From positions 17,000 through 45,596 of the forward strand of contig CAJUNM010000004.1 in NCBI GenBank assembly GCA_910587805.1: a DNA stretch of 28,597 bases, read 5' to 3'. The notes beneath the pieces were generated by a model, which saw only the letters and a program-made list of their open reading frames with translations, was not told where the DNA came from and ran no database searches. Shown here piece by piece: positions 1 to 7,165 of the stretch. Source of the stretch: an uncultured Christensenellaceae bacterium. GTDB taxonomy: Bacteria; Bacillota; Clostridia; Christensenellales; Pumilibacteraceae. The first letter of the stretch is position 1. Every line of letters starts with the position of its first letter. The position numbers and the translations under genes are program-made.

Positions 1-37
1 ATCTACACTCTTTCCCTACACGACGCTCTTCCGATCT
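1..37. other. Illumina adapter remnant (not genomic)
   Basis: These 37 bases match the 3' part of the standard Illumina read-1 adapter, ending in the familiar GCTCTTCCGATCT. They are library-preparation sequence left on the contig end, not biology. Genomic sequence begins at about position 38. The opposite end of the window carries the reverse complement of the last eight adapter bases, which supports the reading. Confidence 0.97.
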
Positions 38-38
38 A

Positions 39-173
39 ATATCGGGCGGCGTAGCGGGAGTGAAAAGCGAAACATATATGAACGTATATAAAAACGGCAC
101 GCTCGCAGACAGGAGCAAAATTCGCGAAAATTCGTACAAGAGCTCGCCGCAAATTACCGCTATATCGCCGTAA
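39..173 (+). CDS. 3' fragment of a VanW/G5-like exported protein (partial)
   Basis: An open frame runs from the adapter junction to a TAA at 171-173, giving the last 44 residues of a protein whose 5' part is off the contig. The visible tail includes GVKSETYMNVYKNGTLADRS and then a SYKSSPQI-type ending. The pattern of alternating hydrophobic residues, YKNG turn and terminal Tyr-Lys-x-x-Pro resembles the C-terminal strand region of VanW or G5-domain proteins, which are exported wall-associated proteins of Clostridia. The gene ends 38 bp before lgt, whose promoter begins 3 bp after this stop. The coding call rests on the open frame plus sensible composition. The family call is from pattern similarity only. 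Confidence 0.5.
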   Translation: MSGGVAGVKSETYMNVYKNGTLADRSKIRENSYKSSPQITAISP

Positions 174-176
174 CAC

Positions 177-205
177 TTGACAAAACGCATAATATGTAAT
201 ATAAT
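177..205 (+). promoter_or_regulatory. Consensus sigma-A promoter of lgt, predicted leaderless
   Basis: TTGACA at 177-182 and TATAAT at 200-205 are both perfect and separated by the ideal 17 bp. Transcription would start six or seven bases after the -10 box, at about 212, which is the A of the lgt start codon. There is no room for a Shine-Dalgarno site. Confidence 0.88.
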
Positions 206-211
206 CGTACT

Positions 212-1351
212 ATGAATTGGTACGGACTTATCATAGCAAGCGGAATAGTGATCTGCGTTATCGGAGCTTACTTTACCGCAATGAAACGCGGTATCGAAGG
301 CGATATCGTTATCGATATTATTTTGTTCTGCCTACCGCTCGCTATATTCGGCGCAAGACTTTACTACGTGATTTTCGATATTATCGACGGCGGGAATTGG
401 GATTTTGCGCGTTTCTTCGGTTTTATAGACGGAAAATTCGTAGGTTTCGAGGGGCTTGCCATATACGGCGGATTGATCGGCGCCGTTATAGGCGCGATCC
501 TGCTTTGGGTGTGGCGTAACAGAAAAAGCAATCCCCCCGAAAAGCGCATATCGTTTACGCAACTTCTCGATCTCGGCTTTACGTTTATAATACTCGGTCA
601 GGCTATAGGCAGATGGGGCAACTTTGCCAATGAAGAGGCGCACGGTTATCAAATAACCGATCCGTCGTTAATGTGGTTCCCGATGGGCGTAGAGGTGGGC
701 GGCTCATGGTATTACGCTACGTTCTTTTACGAATCGGTGTGGAACGTTATAGGGTTCGTCGCGCTAATCCTTTTGTATGCCGGAAGATATAAGAGTTTCG
801 ACGGTTTTAACCTCTCGCTGTATTGCATATATTACGGCATAGGCAGAGCATGGATCGAGGGCATGCGCTCCGACAGTTTGTGGCTTGTTCCGCCTATAGA
901 ACACGGCGTAAACGGTATGCCGGACGTAGGCGGTTTGAGGGTAAGTCAGTTGTTAAGTATATTATTGATTCTGTTCGGCGTAGCGTACATATTGCAGCAC
1001 ATTATCCGCGCAAAAAAAGCGGGCAAAAAGATATTTATTTTCGTTGACAGAGCAAAATTGAGCAACGAATATTTCGAGTACGACAAAACCAAACTTGCGC
1101 ACCCTATGCCCGATCTCACGCCGTTTTACAAAAAGAAAAAGAAATCCGCGCGCGAAGTCGAGGTGGACGGCAACGGCGTTGCAATAGCCGTCGGCGACGA
1201 AAACGAAACCGCCGCGCCGCCGAGCGGTGCGGATGCTCAAAGCGAAGTAACGAACGAAAAGCCGAATGACGGTAAAGACCGAAGTTCTACCGTCGGTTCG
1301 ATCGAATCGGCGAAAGCGGAGGAGCAGTATGAAGACAAGTGGGATGACTGA
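212..1351 (+). CDS. lgt: Prolipoprotein diacylglyceryl transferase
   Basis: Lgt transfers the diacylglyceryl group from phosphatidylglycerol to the lipobox cysteine of prolipoproteins at the membrane, the first step of lipoprotein maturation. The protein has the family signature GRWGNFANEEAHG at about residues 139-151, the GRAWIEGMRSDSLW motif near the last membrane segments and multiple hydrophobic segments. ATG 212 is the only possible start: the frame is closed by TAA at 197-199 and no other start codon lies between. The start falls directly on the WYG motif, so the usual short N-terminus is missing. The catalytic body ends at about residue 275. About 100 charged, low-complexity residues follow (Lys-rich, then Glu/Asp/Ala/Ser), making it 379 residues against a usual 250-300. 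Two candidate lipoprotein substrates (16631 and 27545) are in this window. The stop overlaps the next gene. Confidence 0.96.
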   Translation: MNWYGLIIASGIVICVIGAYFTAMKRGIEGDIVIDIILFCLPLAIFGARLYYVIFDIIDGGNWDFARFFGFIDGKFVGFEGLAIYGGLIGAVIGAILLWVWRNRKSNPPEKRISFTQLLDLGFTFIILGQAIGRWGNFANEEAHGYQITDPSLMWFPMGVEVGGSWYYATFFYESVWNVIGFVALILLYAGRYKSFDGFNLSLYCIYYGIGRAWIEGMRSDSLWLVPPIEHGVNGMPDVGGLRVSQLLSILLILFGVAYILQHIIRAKKAGKKIFIFVDRAKLSNEYFEYDKTKLAHPMPDLTPFYKKKKKSAREVEVDGNGVAIAVGDENETAAPPSGADAQSEVTNEKPNDGKDRSSTVGSIESAKAEEQYEDKWDD

Positions 1352-1886
1352 GGTTTTACCGCTCACCAAAAAACAGAAATGCGCTTGCAACGTGGTAATG
1401 GGCGTGCTGCTCGTCGTCGCGGGAATAATATTGATACTTGCCGGCGCGGGCGTTATAAAAACTCCCGTGCGCAAGATAGCCGCACCGACGATACTGTTCG
1501 CGTTTGCCGCGGCGTTGCTTTTCAGTGCGATAGTCGCAAAAAACTCGCTGTCCATGTGGATAGCGGGCGTGTTATTTTCTTGCGGGCTTGCGTCGCTTTT
1601 GGATGTGACGACGCCGGCGACATACGCCAATCTTTATCCTATATATATAGCCGCGCCCGCAGTCGGGTGCTTGGCGGCATTGATATTTTCGGAGACGAAG
1701 TTCGCGTTGTTAAAAGCGATTTTGTTTTTCGGCGGGTTTGCCGCGCTGTTCGCATTGCAGTCGTCGGGTACGTGCGGCTGGGGGCTTACGGGCGGACTTT
1801 TGGCGGCGTTCGGCGGCGTTTGCGTAATAGCATACGGGGTCGACGCGTATTTTCTTAAAAAGAAAAAAGAAGGTGAAAATGCGTAA
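1329..1886 (+). CDS. Small polytopic membrane protein, function unknown
   Basis: The 185-residue product has a short charged N-terminus, about five or six hydrophobic segments between residues 20 and 175, and a Lys-rich C-terminal tail (KKKKEGE). I do not recognise a family. I chose ATG 1329 because GGAGG at 1318-1322 lies six bases upstream. The frame is also open upstream inside lgt, but no ribosome site supports an earlier start. The gene overlaps the end of lgt by 23 bases and its stop overlaps the start of pncB by 8 bases, so translation of the three genes is probably coupled in one operon. Several small residues (Gly, Ala) line the predicted helices. No charged residues that would suggest a transporter mechanism stand out. 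Confidence 0.8.
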   Translation: MKTSGMTEVLPLTKKQKCACNVVMGVLLVVAGIILILAGAGVIKTPVRKIAAPTILFAFAAALLFSAIVAKNSLSMWIAGVLFSCGLASLLDVTTPATYANLYPIYIAAPAVGCLAALIFSETKFALLKAILFFGGFAALFALQSSGTCGWGLTGGLLAAFGGVCVIAYGVDAYFLKKKKEGENA

Positions 1887-3303
1887 TTTGACGATGATGA
1901 CCGATCTTTATCAACTGACGATGATGAACGGTTATTTTTTGCAAGGCAAGGCAAAACAGACGAGCGTATTCGATTTGTTTTTCAGACAAAAGAACACCAT
2001 GAACTGCGTGGTGTTTGCGGGGCTTGATCAAGCCATAGAATACATAGACGGATTGCACTTTTCGGGCGAGGATATAGAATATCTGCGCTCGCTCGGAATA
2101 TTTCATCCCGACTTTTTGAAATATCTTAAAGACTTTCGCTTTACGGGCGATATGTACTCCGTGCGCGAAGGCGACGTGGTTTATCCGCAAGAGCCTATAG
2201 TTATAATCAAAGCGCCGCTTATAGAGGCTCAGCTCATCGAAACGGCACTTTTGAACATCATAAGTCATCAAACGCTCATTGCAACCAAATCGGCGCGCAT
2301 AGTTCAAGCGGCGCGTGGAAAGAGCGTAGTCGAGTTCGGATTGCGCCGCGCGCAAGGACCCGACGCTGGCATATACGGCGCGCGCGCGTCCATTATAGGC
2401 GGTTGCAACGGAACGAGCAACGTGCTTACGGGGCAGATGTTCAATATCCCCGTAAAGGGAACGCACTCGCACAGTTGGGTCATGAGCTATGACAGCGAGC
2501 TTGAGGCGTTCCGCGCGTTTGCCGAAGTTTATCCCGACACGTGTTTGCTTCTCGTCGACACTTACGACACTGTTCGCGGCATAAAAAACGCGATAACCGT
2601 TTTCAACGAGCTTAAGGCGGCGGGGCACAAGCCGATAGGGATACGGCTTGACAGCGGCGATCTTGCGTATCTTTCAAAGCTTGCGCGCAAAATGCTTGAC
2701 GAGGCGGGTTTCCCCGATACCGTGGTGATGGCGTCGGGCGATATCGACGAATATCTGCTCGAATCGCTCAACAATCAAAACGCCGCCATCGATCTGTACG
2801 GCGTGGGCACAAAGCTCATAACGAGCGAGGACATGCCGTCGCTCGGCGGAGTGTACAAGCTATCCGCGATAGAGCGTAACGGCGAGTTCGAGCCGCGCAT
2901 GAAAATTTCCGATTCAATCGTCAAGGTAACAAACCCCGGGTTCAAAACGCTGTATCGCATTTACGATAAAAAGAGCGGTATGGCGTTTGCCGATCTGATC
3001 GCGCTCGAAGACGAGAGCTTGAATAAACCGCTCACTCTCACGCACGAAACCGAGCGTTGGAAAACGACCACTCTCGATGATTACGACGTGCGCAAAATGC
3101 TGTATAAGATATTTGAAAACGGCAAAAATATCTATGAGCGTCCGTCGCTCGAGCAGATAGTGGAGTTTGCAAACGCCGAGCGCGCCAAGTTCTGGGACGA
3201 GTACAAGCGCATAGACAATCCGCATATATACAAGGTTAATCTCTCGGACAAGCTTTACGAGCTTAAACAAACCATTTTGAAAAACAACAGACGGCACAAG
3301 TAG
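1879..3303 (+). CDS. pncB: Nicotinate phosphoribosyltransferase
   Basis: The enzyme joins nicotinate to PRPP, giving nicotinate mononucleotide in the NAD salvage (Preiss-Handler) pathway. Family motifs run in order: MTDLYQLTMMNGYF at the N-terminus, EFGLRRAQGPDAG, GTHSHSWVMSY (carrying the histidine region expected to be phosphorylated during ATP-coupled turnover), DTYDTVRGIKNAI, RLDSGDLAYLS, and YGVGTKLITS in the barrel's phosphate-binding part. The 474 residues fit the usual length. ATG 1879 is preceded by an AAGGTG-type ribosome site. The in-frame GTG at 1873 lies inside that site and is unlikely. It is the third gene of the lgt operon. I see no separate promoter. Confidence 0.95.
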   Translation: MRNLTMMTDLYQLTMMNGYFLQGKAKQTSVFDLFFRQKNTMNCVVFAGLDQAIEYIDGLHFSGEDIEYLRSLGIFHPDFLKYLKDFRFTGDMYSVREGDVVYPQEPIVIIKAPLIEAQLIETALLNIISHQTLIATKSARIVQAARGKSVVEFGLRRAQGPDAGIYGARASIIGGCNGTSNVLTGQMFNIPVKGTHSHSWVMSYDSELEAFRAFAEVYPDTCLLLVDTYDTVRGIKNAITVFNELKAAGHKPIGIRLDSGDLAYLSKLARKMLDEAGFPDTVVMASGDIDEYLLESLNNQNAAIDLYGVGTKLITSEDMPSLGGVYKLSAIERNGEFEPRMKISDSIVKVTNPGFKTLYRIYDKKSGMAFADLIALEDESLNKPLTLTHETERWKTTTLDDYDVRKMLYKIFENGKNIYERPSLEQIVEFANAERAKFWDEYKRIDNPHIYKVNLSDKLYELKQTILKNNRRHK

Positions 3304-3325
3304 ACGTATTCTTCAAAGGGTAATT

Positions 3326-3952
3326 ATGGAAGAAAAGCGAAAATACACAAACGCCGAAGTCAAAGGCTATATAGAGTCTGTCAAGCGCGAGTACGAACTC
3401 ACGTTTGCCCGTCAACGCGAACGCATCGACGAGTTGCGCAGCGCGCTCGAAGCAGCCGAAAAAAAGAACGCCGAATACGAGAGCCAAAAGGGGCTTGTAT
3501 ACAAGGCGATCACTTCCGCGCTCAAAAAGGCGGACGATATCGAGCGCGTTTCGCTCATTAAATACAATCAGGAAATAGCGCAACTCAAGAGCTTTCACGA
3601 TAAGTGGGTGGGGTATTTCAACAAGATCATAGCCAAATACCCGCTCGAGGACGAGCTTGTAGCCGCAAGCAAGGTGAGCGGTAAGATCGCCGACGTGTTG
3701 AGCAAGGCTAGCGACGTCGAGCAGCAGTACGTGCAAGAGCGCGAAAGACTGCGCGAATCTATCGATAGCGAAGAGCCTGAATTTGCCGAGTCCGTAACGT
3801 CGTCTTTCGACGATAGCGAGGTAGCCGCAAATGTCGCCGACGACGAATATACCGACAGATCGCCCGCAGGCTTCTCGTTTGCCGAAGCGTTGCACCCGAA
3901 ACAAGACCTCAAGGACATAATGAAAGAACTCGGCGTACTAATAGACGATTGA
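3326..3952 (+). CDS. Coiled-coil protein, DivIVA-like in style, function unknown
   Basis: The 208-residue protein is soluble and strongly charged. Residues 1-60 (KREYELTFARQRERIDELRS and onward) form a likely coiled coil, with further helical heptads at about 60-150. An acidic, Ser-rich linker follows at about 150-185, then a short conserved-looking C-terminal helix (DLKDIMKELGVLI). It recalls DivIVA/GpsB-type division or polarity proteins in organisation, but it lacks the N-terminal membrane-binding motif I would need to call it that. AAAGGG at 3315-3320 sits five bases before ATG 3326. It starts 22 bp after pncB and is followed by a terminator, so it is probably the last gene of the lgt operon. 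Confidence 0.85.
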   Translation: MEEKRKYTNAEVKGYIESVKREYELTFARQRERIDELRSALEAAEKKNAEYESQKGLVYKAITSALKKADDIERVSLIKYNQEIAQLKSFHDKWVGYFNKIIAKYPLEDELVAASKVSGKIADVLSKASDVEQQYVQERERLRESIDSEEPEFAESVTSSFDDSEVAANVADDEYTDRSPAGFSFAEALHPKQDLKDIMKELGVLIDD

Positions 3953-3983
3953 GTGAATAATCCGACTGTAAATTCCGAATCGA

Positions 3984-4021
3984 AAAACGGGCATATGCGA
4001 TCGCGTCGTATGCTCGTTTTT
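3984..4021 (+). terminator. Intrinsic terminator of the lgt-pncB operon
   Basis: AAAACGGGCATATG at 3984-3997 pairs with CGTATGCTCGTTTT at 4007-4020, a 14-bp stem with two G-U wobbles, ending in a five-T run. On the minus strand the same positions become A-C mismatches, so the signal favours the plus-strand transcript. It lies between converging genes. Confidence 0.75.
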
Positions 4022-4043
4022 GTGTTGCCTAAGATTCGCGGAA

Positions 4044-5531
4044 TTATTTTTTCGCTTTTTTCTTTTGCGCTAAATACACGCAGACCACAATTATAGGCGT
4101 TGCTATCGCAGCTATGGAAAAAGCGATTAAAATAAAGCTTATTACGGCGATCGCAGTCCAAATCCCCGCCGTCGTATTGCGCGGGTACTTGACCGAACCG
4201 TCTGCGCATGTATAAAATACGAGTTCTTCGTCGGGCAGTCCGTCTAAGGACGCCGTGTATCGGTTTACCGTTTCGTCGCCTTGTTCGAGCGTAAAACCGT
4301 CGCCGTCGTTGGCAATGAATAAATCGGTATTTATTATTATGTCGAGCTTGCCGAACGAATGCCAAAACCGCGCGGGCGAGAGAAGATACTTGTAGCCGTA
4401 AACGGTGTCTTTGCCCGCGTCGTCTATATCGGGATATATAGGCGCGGTGACGGAGTTTATTACAGTCGAATTTGCGGGAACGTTCAATTCGTATTCGTAC
4501 CAGCGCATCATGTGTCGGTAAAGATCGACGAATATGTCTTTGCAGCTGCCTGCGTAAATGTTGTCATACTTGCGAATATGGCTCAATGCGGCATTGTAAA
4601 AGTCGGTTTCGCTTGTCGCTTGCTCGCTGTCGTAGTACGACATTACAAGCTCGCCGTACGTGGTTGTTTCGGTTGCGATAAGCTCCAATCTTCCGCTTTG
4701 TGTTTCTCGATACGAGTTGTTTTCGTATATAGTCCATTTCGGCGTTGTTTCGAGCGGCTCGCCTATAACTTTGACGGCTATAACGTCGTCGTTTTCGATA
4801 TATTTCTCTATCGTGAGGTCGGTAACGTTGCGGATGTTGCAATTATCTTCGGTCATGATGCGCGTAACGTTTTTATCGGCGTTTATAACCGTGACAGCGC
4901 GCGGCATGCCTTTGTTGTCGTGAACGAGATCGCGCACGCGGTATCGAAAAACCGTTACGGGTGCATCGGGTTTGTAGAAATCGTCTGCTATTCGCTCGTC
5001 GGACATGGTGTTCAGCTCGGCGCGGGTATCGAACTCTCTGCCGTAAACGTATTTGTATTCGGAGTAGGAATGGCGCAGACGTTTGGCGGCGACCGCTCCG
5101 TTTATTTTAACGTCGTATTTTTCGGCAAGCTCGGCGTCGTTTATCTTTTCGTCGTATTCATGATATGAATATGTTGGCATTTTACCGAACGGAAACATCA
5201 GCGTCGCGCTCACGTCGTACGGCTCGGGATTATAAAAAGTATATTCGGCAGTAACGCGTCCGTCGTAGTCCGAAAACTCGTCCGCGCTGTTGTAATGCGA
5301 CTTTGGAAGGTCGCCTATATCGAAAGTCAACGTTTCGTGCTTGACTTCGAGCGGGCAGTCCGCAGTATCGCCCGTAATTACAGTGCCGAGCGCCTCGCTG
5401 CCGTACCAGTGTTTGGGCGCGGAGTTTGCCGATGCGGTAACGAACGGGAAAGAGAGAGCAAATATGCCGACGGCGAATATGATTACCGATACGTATGTGT
5501 ATTTGCGAATTTTCCGAACGTCATTGCGCAT
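4044..5531 (-). CDS. Exported membrane-anchored protein of unknown function
   Basis: The 495-residue product has an N-terminal signal or anchor (about residues 12-35, ending in a TASANSAP-type cleavage region), a large extracytoplasmic region rich in beta-strand-type sequence and aromatic residues (about 36-455), one transmembrane segment at about 458-488 and a Lys-rich cytoplasmic end (AQKKKAKK). Residues 90-130 (EYTFYNPEPYDVSATLMFPF) look like an immunoglobulin-like or VIT-like strand pair. I cannot assign a family. AAGGAG at 5538-5543 lies six bases before the start at 5531. It follows rpsT on the same strand but is separated from it by a terminator, and I see no promoter of its own, so it may depend on read-through. 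Confidence 0.87.
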   Translation of the reverse strand: MRNDVRKIRKYTYVSVIIFAVGIFALSFPFVTASANSAPKHWYGSEALGTVITGDTADCPLEVKHETLTFDIGDLPKSHYNSADEFSDYDGRVTAEYTFYNPEPYDVSATLMFPFGKMPTYSYHEYDEKINDAELAEKYDVKINGAVAAKRLRHSYSEYKYVYGREFDTRAELNTMSDERIADDFYKPDAPVTVFRYRVRDLVHDNKGMPRAVTVINADKNVTRIMTEDNCNIRNVTDLTIEKYIENDDVIAVKVIGEPLETTPKWTIYENNSYRETQSGRLELIATETTTYGELVMSYYDSEQATSETDFYNAALSHIRKYDNIYAGSCKDIFVDLYRHMMRWYEYELNVPANSTVINSVTAPIYPDIDDAGKDTVYGYKYLLSPARFWHSFGKLDIIINTDLFIANDGDGFTLEQGDETVNRYTASLDGLPDEELVFYTCADGSVKYPRNTTAGIWTAIAVISFILIAFSIAAIATPIIVVCVYLAQKKKAKK

Positions 5532-5551
5532 ATCTTGCTCCTTGATTGGTT

Positions 5552-5587
5552 TTTATAATAAAATCCCCTCGCTATGGGCGAGGGGAT
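5552..5587 (-). terminator. Intrinsic terminator of rpsT
   Basis: ATCCCCTCGC at 5563-5572 and GCGAGGGGAT at 5578-5587 form a perfect 10-bp stem with a five-base loop. Read on the minus strand, the stem is followed by TTTTATTATAAAAA, giving a U-rich tail 10 bp past the rpsT stop. Some read-through would feed the next minus-strand gene. Confidence 0.88.
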
Positions 5588-5597
5588 CGAGGTGACG

Positions 5598-6176
5598 TTA
5601 TTCTGCTTTGCCCTCGGCGGACTCGGTGTCGGCGGGTTCTTCCGCTTTTGCCTTTTTGGTACGCTTGGGCTTTTCCGATTTTTCGATTTTCTCTGCTTTT
5701 TCTGCTTTTTCCGCCTTGTCTTCCTTAACGGCTTTTTTATCGTCCTTGGAAGCGGTTTTTTTGCCTTTTTTGGCTTGCGCTTTTTCGGCTTCCTTTTCGA
5801 GCTGCTTTGCGCGGAACTCTGCGCGAGCGGCTTCGCGGGCTTGCTTTGCGGCAAGCGCTTTTTCGGCGGCAATGGTCTTGTTATCCTTTTTGACGGTTAT
5901 GGTCACTTTGCCGCTCTTTATGTCGCTCAAGCGTTTGGAAATAGCCGATTTTTTGTTGGCGGCTGCGTTTTTATGAATGATGCCCGCCGTCACGCTTTGG
6001 TCGATGATCGACATGGTGAGGGGGAGAAGACGCTCGGCTTCGTCGATGTTGGCAGAGTCGATAGCTTTGTTGAAAGCTTTGATCGCGTTGTTCATTCTCG
6101 AACGGTCGCTGCGGTTGCGTGCGTTTTTCTTTTTGGTAATAAGTACGCGTTTTTTTGCGGATTTAATGTTAGGCAT
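5598..6176 (-). CDS. rpsT: 30S ribosomal protein S20 with long C-terminal extension
   Basis: S20 binds 16S rRNA early in small-subunit assembly. Residues 1-88 are a normal S20: MPNIKSAKKRVLITKKKNAR at the start, basic helices, and the conserved GIIHKNAAANKKSAISKRL near the end. Bacterial S20 is usually 85-90 residues, but this one continues for about another 100. The tail is almost only Lys, Ala, Glu, Arg, Asp and Thr, including a KAEKAEKAEKIEKSEKPK run, and should be helical or disordered and highly charged. AGGAG lies six bases before the ATG. It has its own promoter (6216-6244) and terminator. The frame stays open and in phase through the tail, so the extension is not an obvious frameshift artefact. 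Confidence 0.95.
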   Translation of the reverse strand: MPNIKSAKKRVLITKKKNARNRSDRSRMNNAIKAFNKAIDSANIDEAERLLPLTMSIIDQSVTAGIIHKNAAANKKSAISKRLSDIKSGKVTITVKKDNKTIAAEKALAAKQAREAARAEFRAKQLEKEAEKAQAKKGKKTASKDDKKAVKEDKAEKAEKAEKIEKSEKPKRTKKAKAEEPADTESAEGKAE

Positions 6177-6215
6177 TTTTGACTCCTATCGTCTACATTT
6201 TGTTTTAACCCTATA

Positions 6216-6244
6216 ATTATAGCATAGCGAAAATAATTTTGCAA
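6216..6244 (-). promoter_or_regulatory. Promoter of rpsT (minus strand)
   Basis: Read on the minus strand, TTGCAA (6244-6239) and TATAAT (6221-6216) are 17 bp apart, and TGC before the -10 box gives an extended -10. The predicted start near 6209 leaves a leader of about 33 bases holding the AGGAG ribosome site. Confidence 0.82.
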
Positions 6245-6298
6245 CTGTTACGCAACGGTTTTATGTTTAATTTTTTTGTTTTTACAAACAATATTTTT

Positions 6299-7084
6299 AT
6301 GTATAAACGCAAAATCACCACAGATATGGCGCTCGAGTTTTGCCGATCGAAAAAAACGGGCGCGGACGGTATTATAAAATACTACGAGACCGAAGTGGAC
6401 GCGCGGCTGTCGAAGCGGCTAGGAAAGCCCGAGGGCAGGTATTCCACGCTCGAGACGAGCGCGGTCGTAAACGGCGAACGCGACGTTTATCCGCGTGTGT
6501 CAGACGCGCTATCGAAGAGCTTAAAAGCGTATTGCGGCGATGCGAAGCGCGTGCTCGCCGTGGGGCTCGGCAATCCCGATCTCACCGCCGACGCGCTCGG
6601 CGACAGGGTGTTCAAACGGCTCGACGTAAGCCGTAAGTACGACCGCGACAGCTACGTATGTGCCATAACCCCGAACGTGTTCGGCATGACGGGCATAGAA
6701 AGCTACGACGTGATTTCGGCTGTGTCGAGCCGAATATCGCCCGATCTCATCATTGCGATAGACGCGCTTACCGCCGCGGCGTCGGAACGAATAGCGTCGG
6801 CGTTTCAGATAACCGACAGCGGAATAACTCCGGGCAGCGGCGTATTCAACCACAGACGCAGGCTCGACCGCAGTTCGCTCGGCATGCCCGTCGTGTCCGT
6901 AGGCGTTCCGCTCGTGGTGTGCGCGTCTACGATAGCGCGCGAAACGTGCGGCTCGTGCGAGCATCGTTCGGCAAAGCGCGACATGATAGTCACGCCGAAA
7001 GACGTGGACGTGTTGGTTGAGGAGTGCGCGCTCGTCATTGCCGACGCGATAAACGCGACTTTTGCGCATTTAATAGAAAAATAA
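6299..7084 (+). CDS. gpr: GPR endopeptidase (spore protease)
   Basis: GPR degrades small acid-soluble spore proteins during germination (peptidase family A25). Family motifs are clear: TTDMALEF near the start (like RTDLAVE in Bacillus), GRYSTLETSAV, GLGNPDLTADALGDRVFKRL, ITPNVFGMTGIESYDVI, LIIAIDALTA, and TDSGITPGSGVFNHR. The aspartates of TADALG and IDAL are candidates for the catalytic pair. The frame is open from 6239, but I place the start at ATG 6299 (MYKRKITTD), giving 261 residues. ATG 6326 is possible. No Shine-Dalgarno site precedes either. Bacillus GPR is made as a zymogen with a removable propeptide, and here the leader before TTDMAL is very short. The gene indicates an endospore-forming ancestry, but does not by itself prove sporulation. 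Confidence 0.92.
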   Translation: MYKRKITTDMALEFCRSKKTGADGIIKYYETEVDARLSKRLGKPEGRYSTLETSAVVNGERDVYPRVSDALSKSLKAYCGDAKRVLAVGLGNPDLTADALGDRVFKRLDVSRKYDRDSYVCAITPNVFGMTGIESYDVISAVSSRISPDLIIAIDALTAAASERIASAFQITDSGITPGSGVFNHRRRLDRSSLGMPVVSVGVPLVVCASTIARETCGSCEHRSAKRDMIVTPKDVDVLVEECALVIADAINATFAHLIEK

Positions 7085-7129
7085 AAACCGCAGGCGTTTA
7101 TCTTATCGCGTAAAACGCGCGTGTCGATC

Positions 7130-7159
7130 ATCACACTTTTTCGGTTCGGCTCATATATA
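7130..7159 (+). promoter_or_regulatory. Possible murI promoter, leaderless type
   Basis: ATCACA at 7130-7135 (four of six matches to the -35 consensus) and TATATA at 7154-7159 are 18 bp apart. The expected start is at about 7166, the A of the murI ATG. This is a weak promoter by sequence. The support is mainly the lack of any Shine-Dalgarno site and the good -10 position. Confidence 0.4.
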
Positions 7160-7165
7160 AAGACT

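Noticed and set aside
7085..7125. Possible terminator hairpin after gpr (CGCG-TAAAA-CGCG)
   Set aside because: The stem is only four base pairs and no T-run follows on the plus strand.
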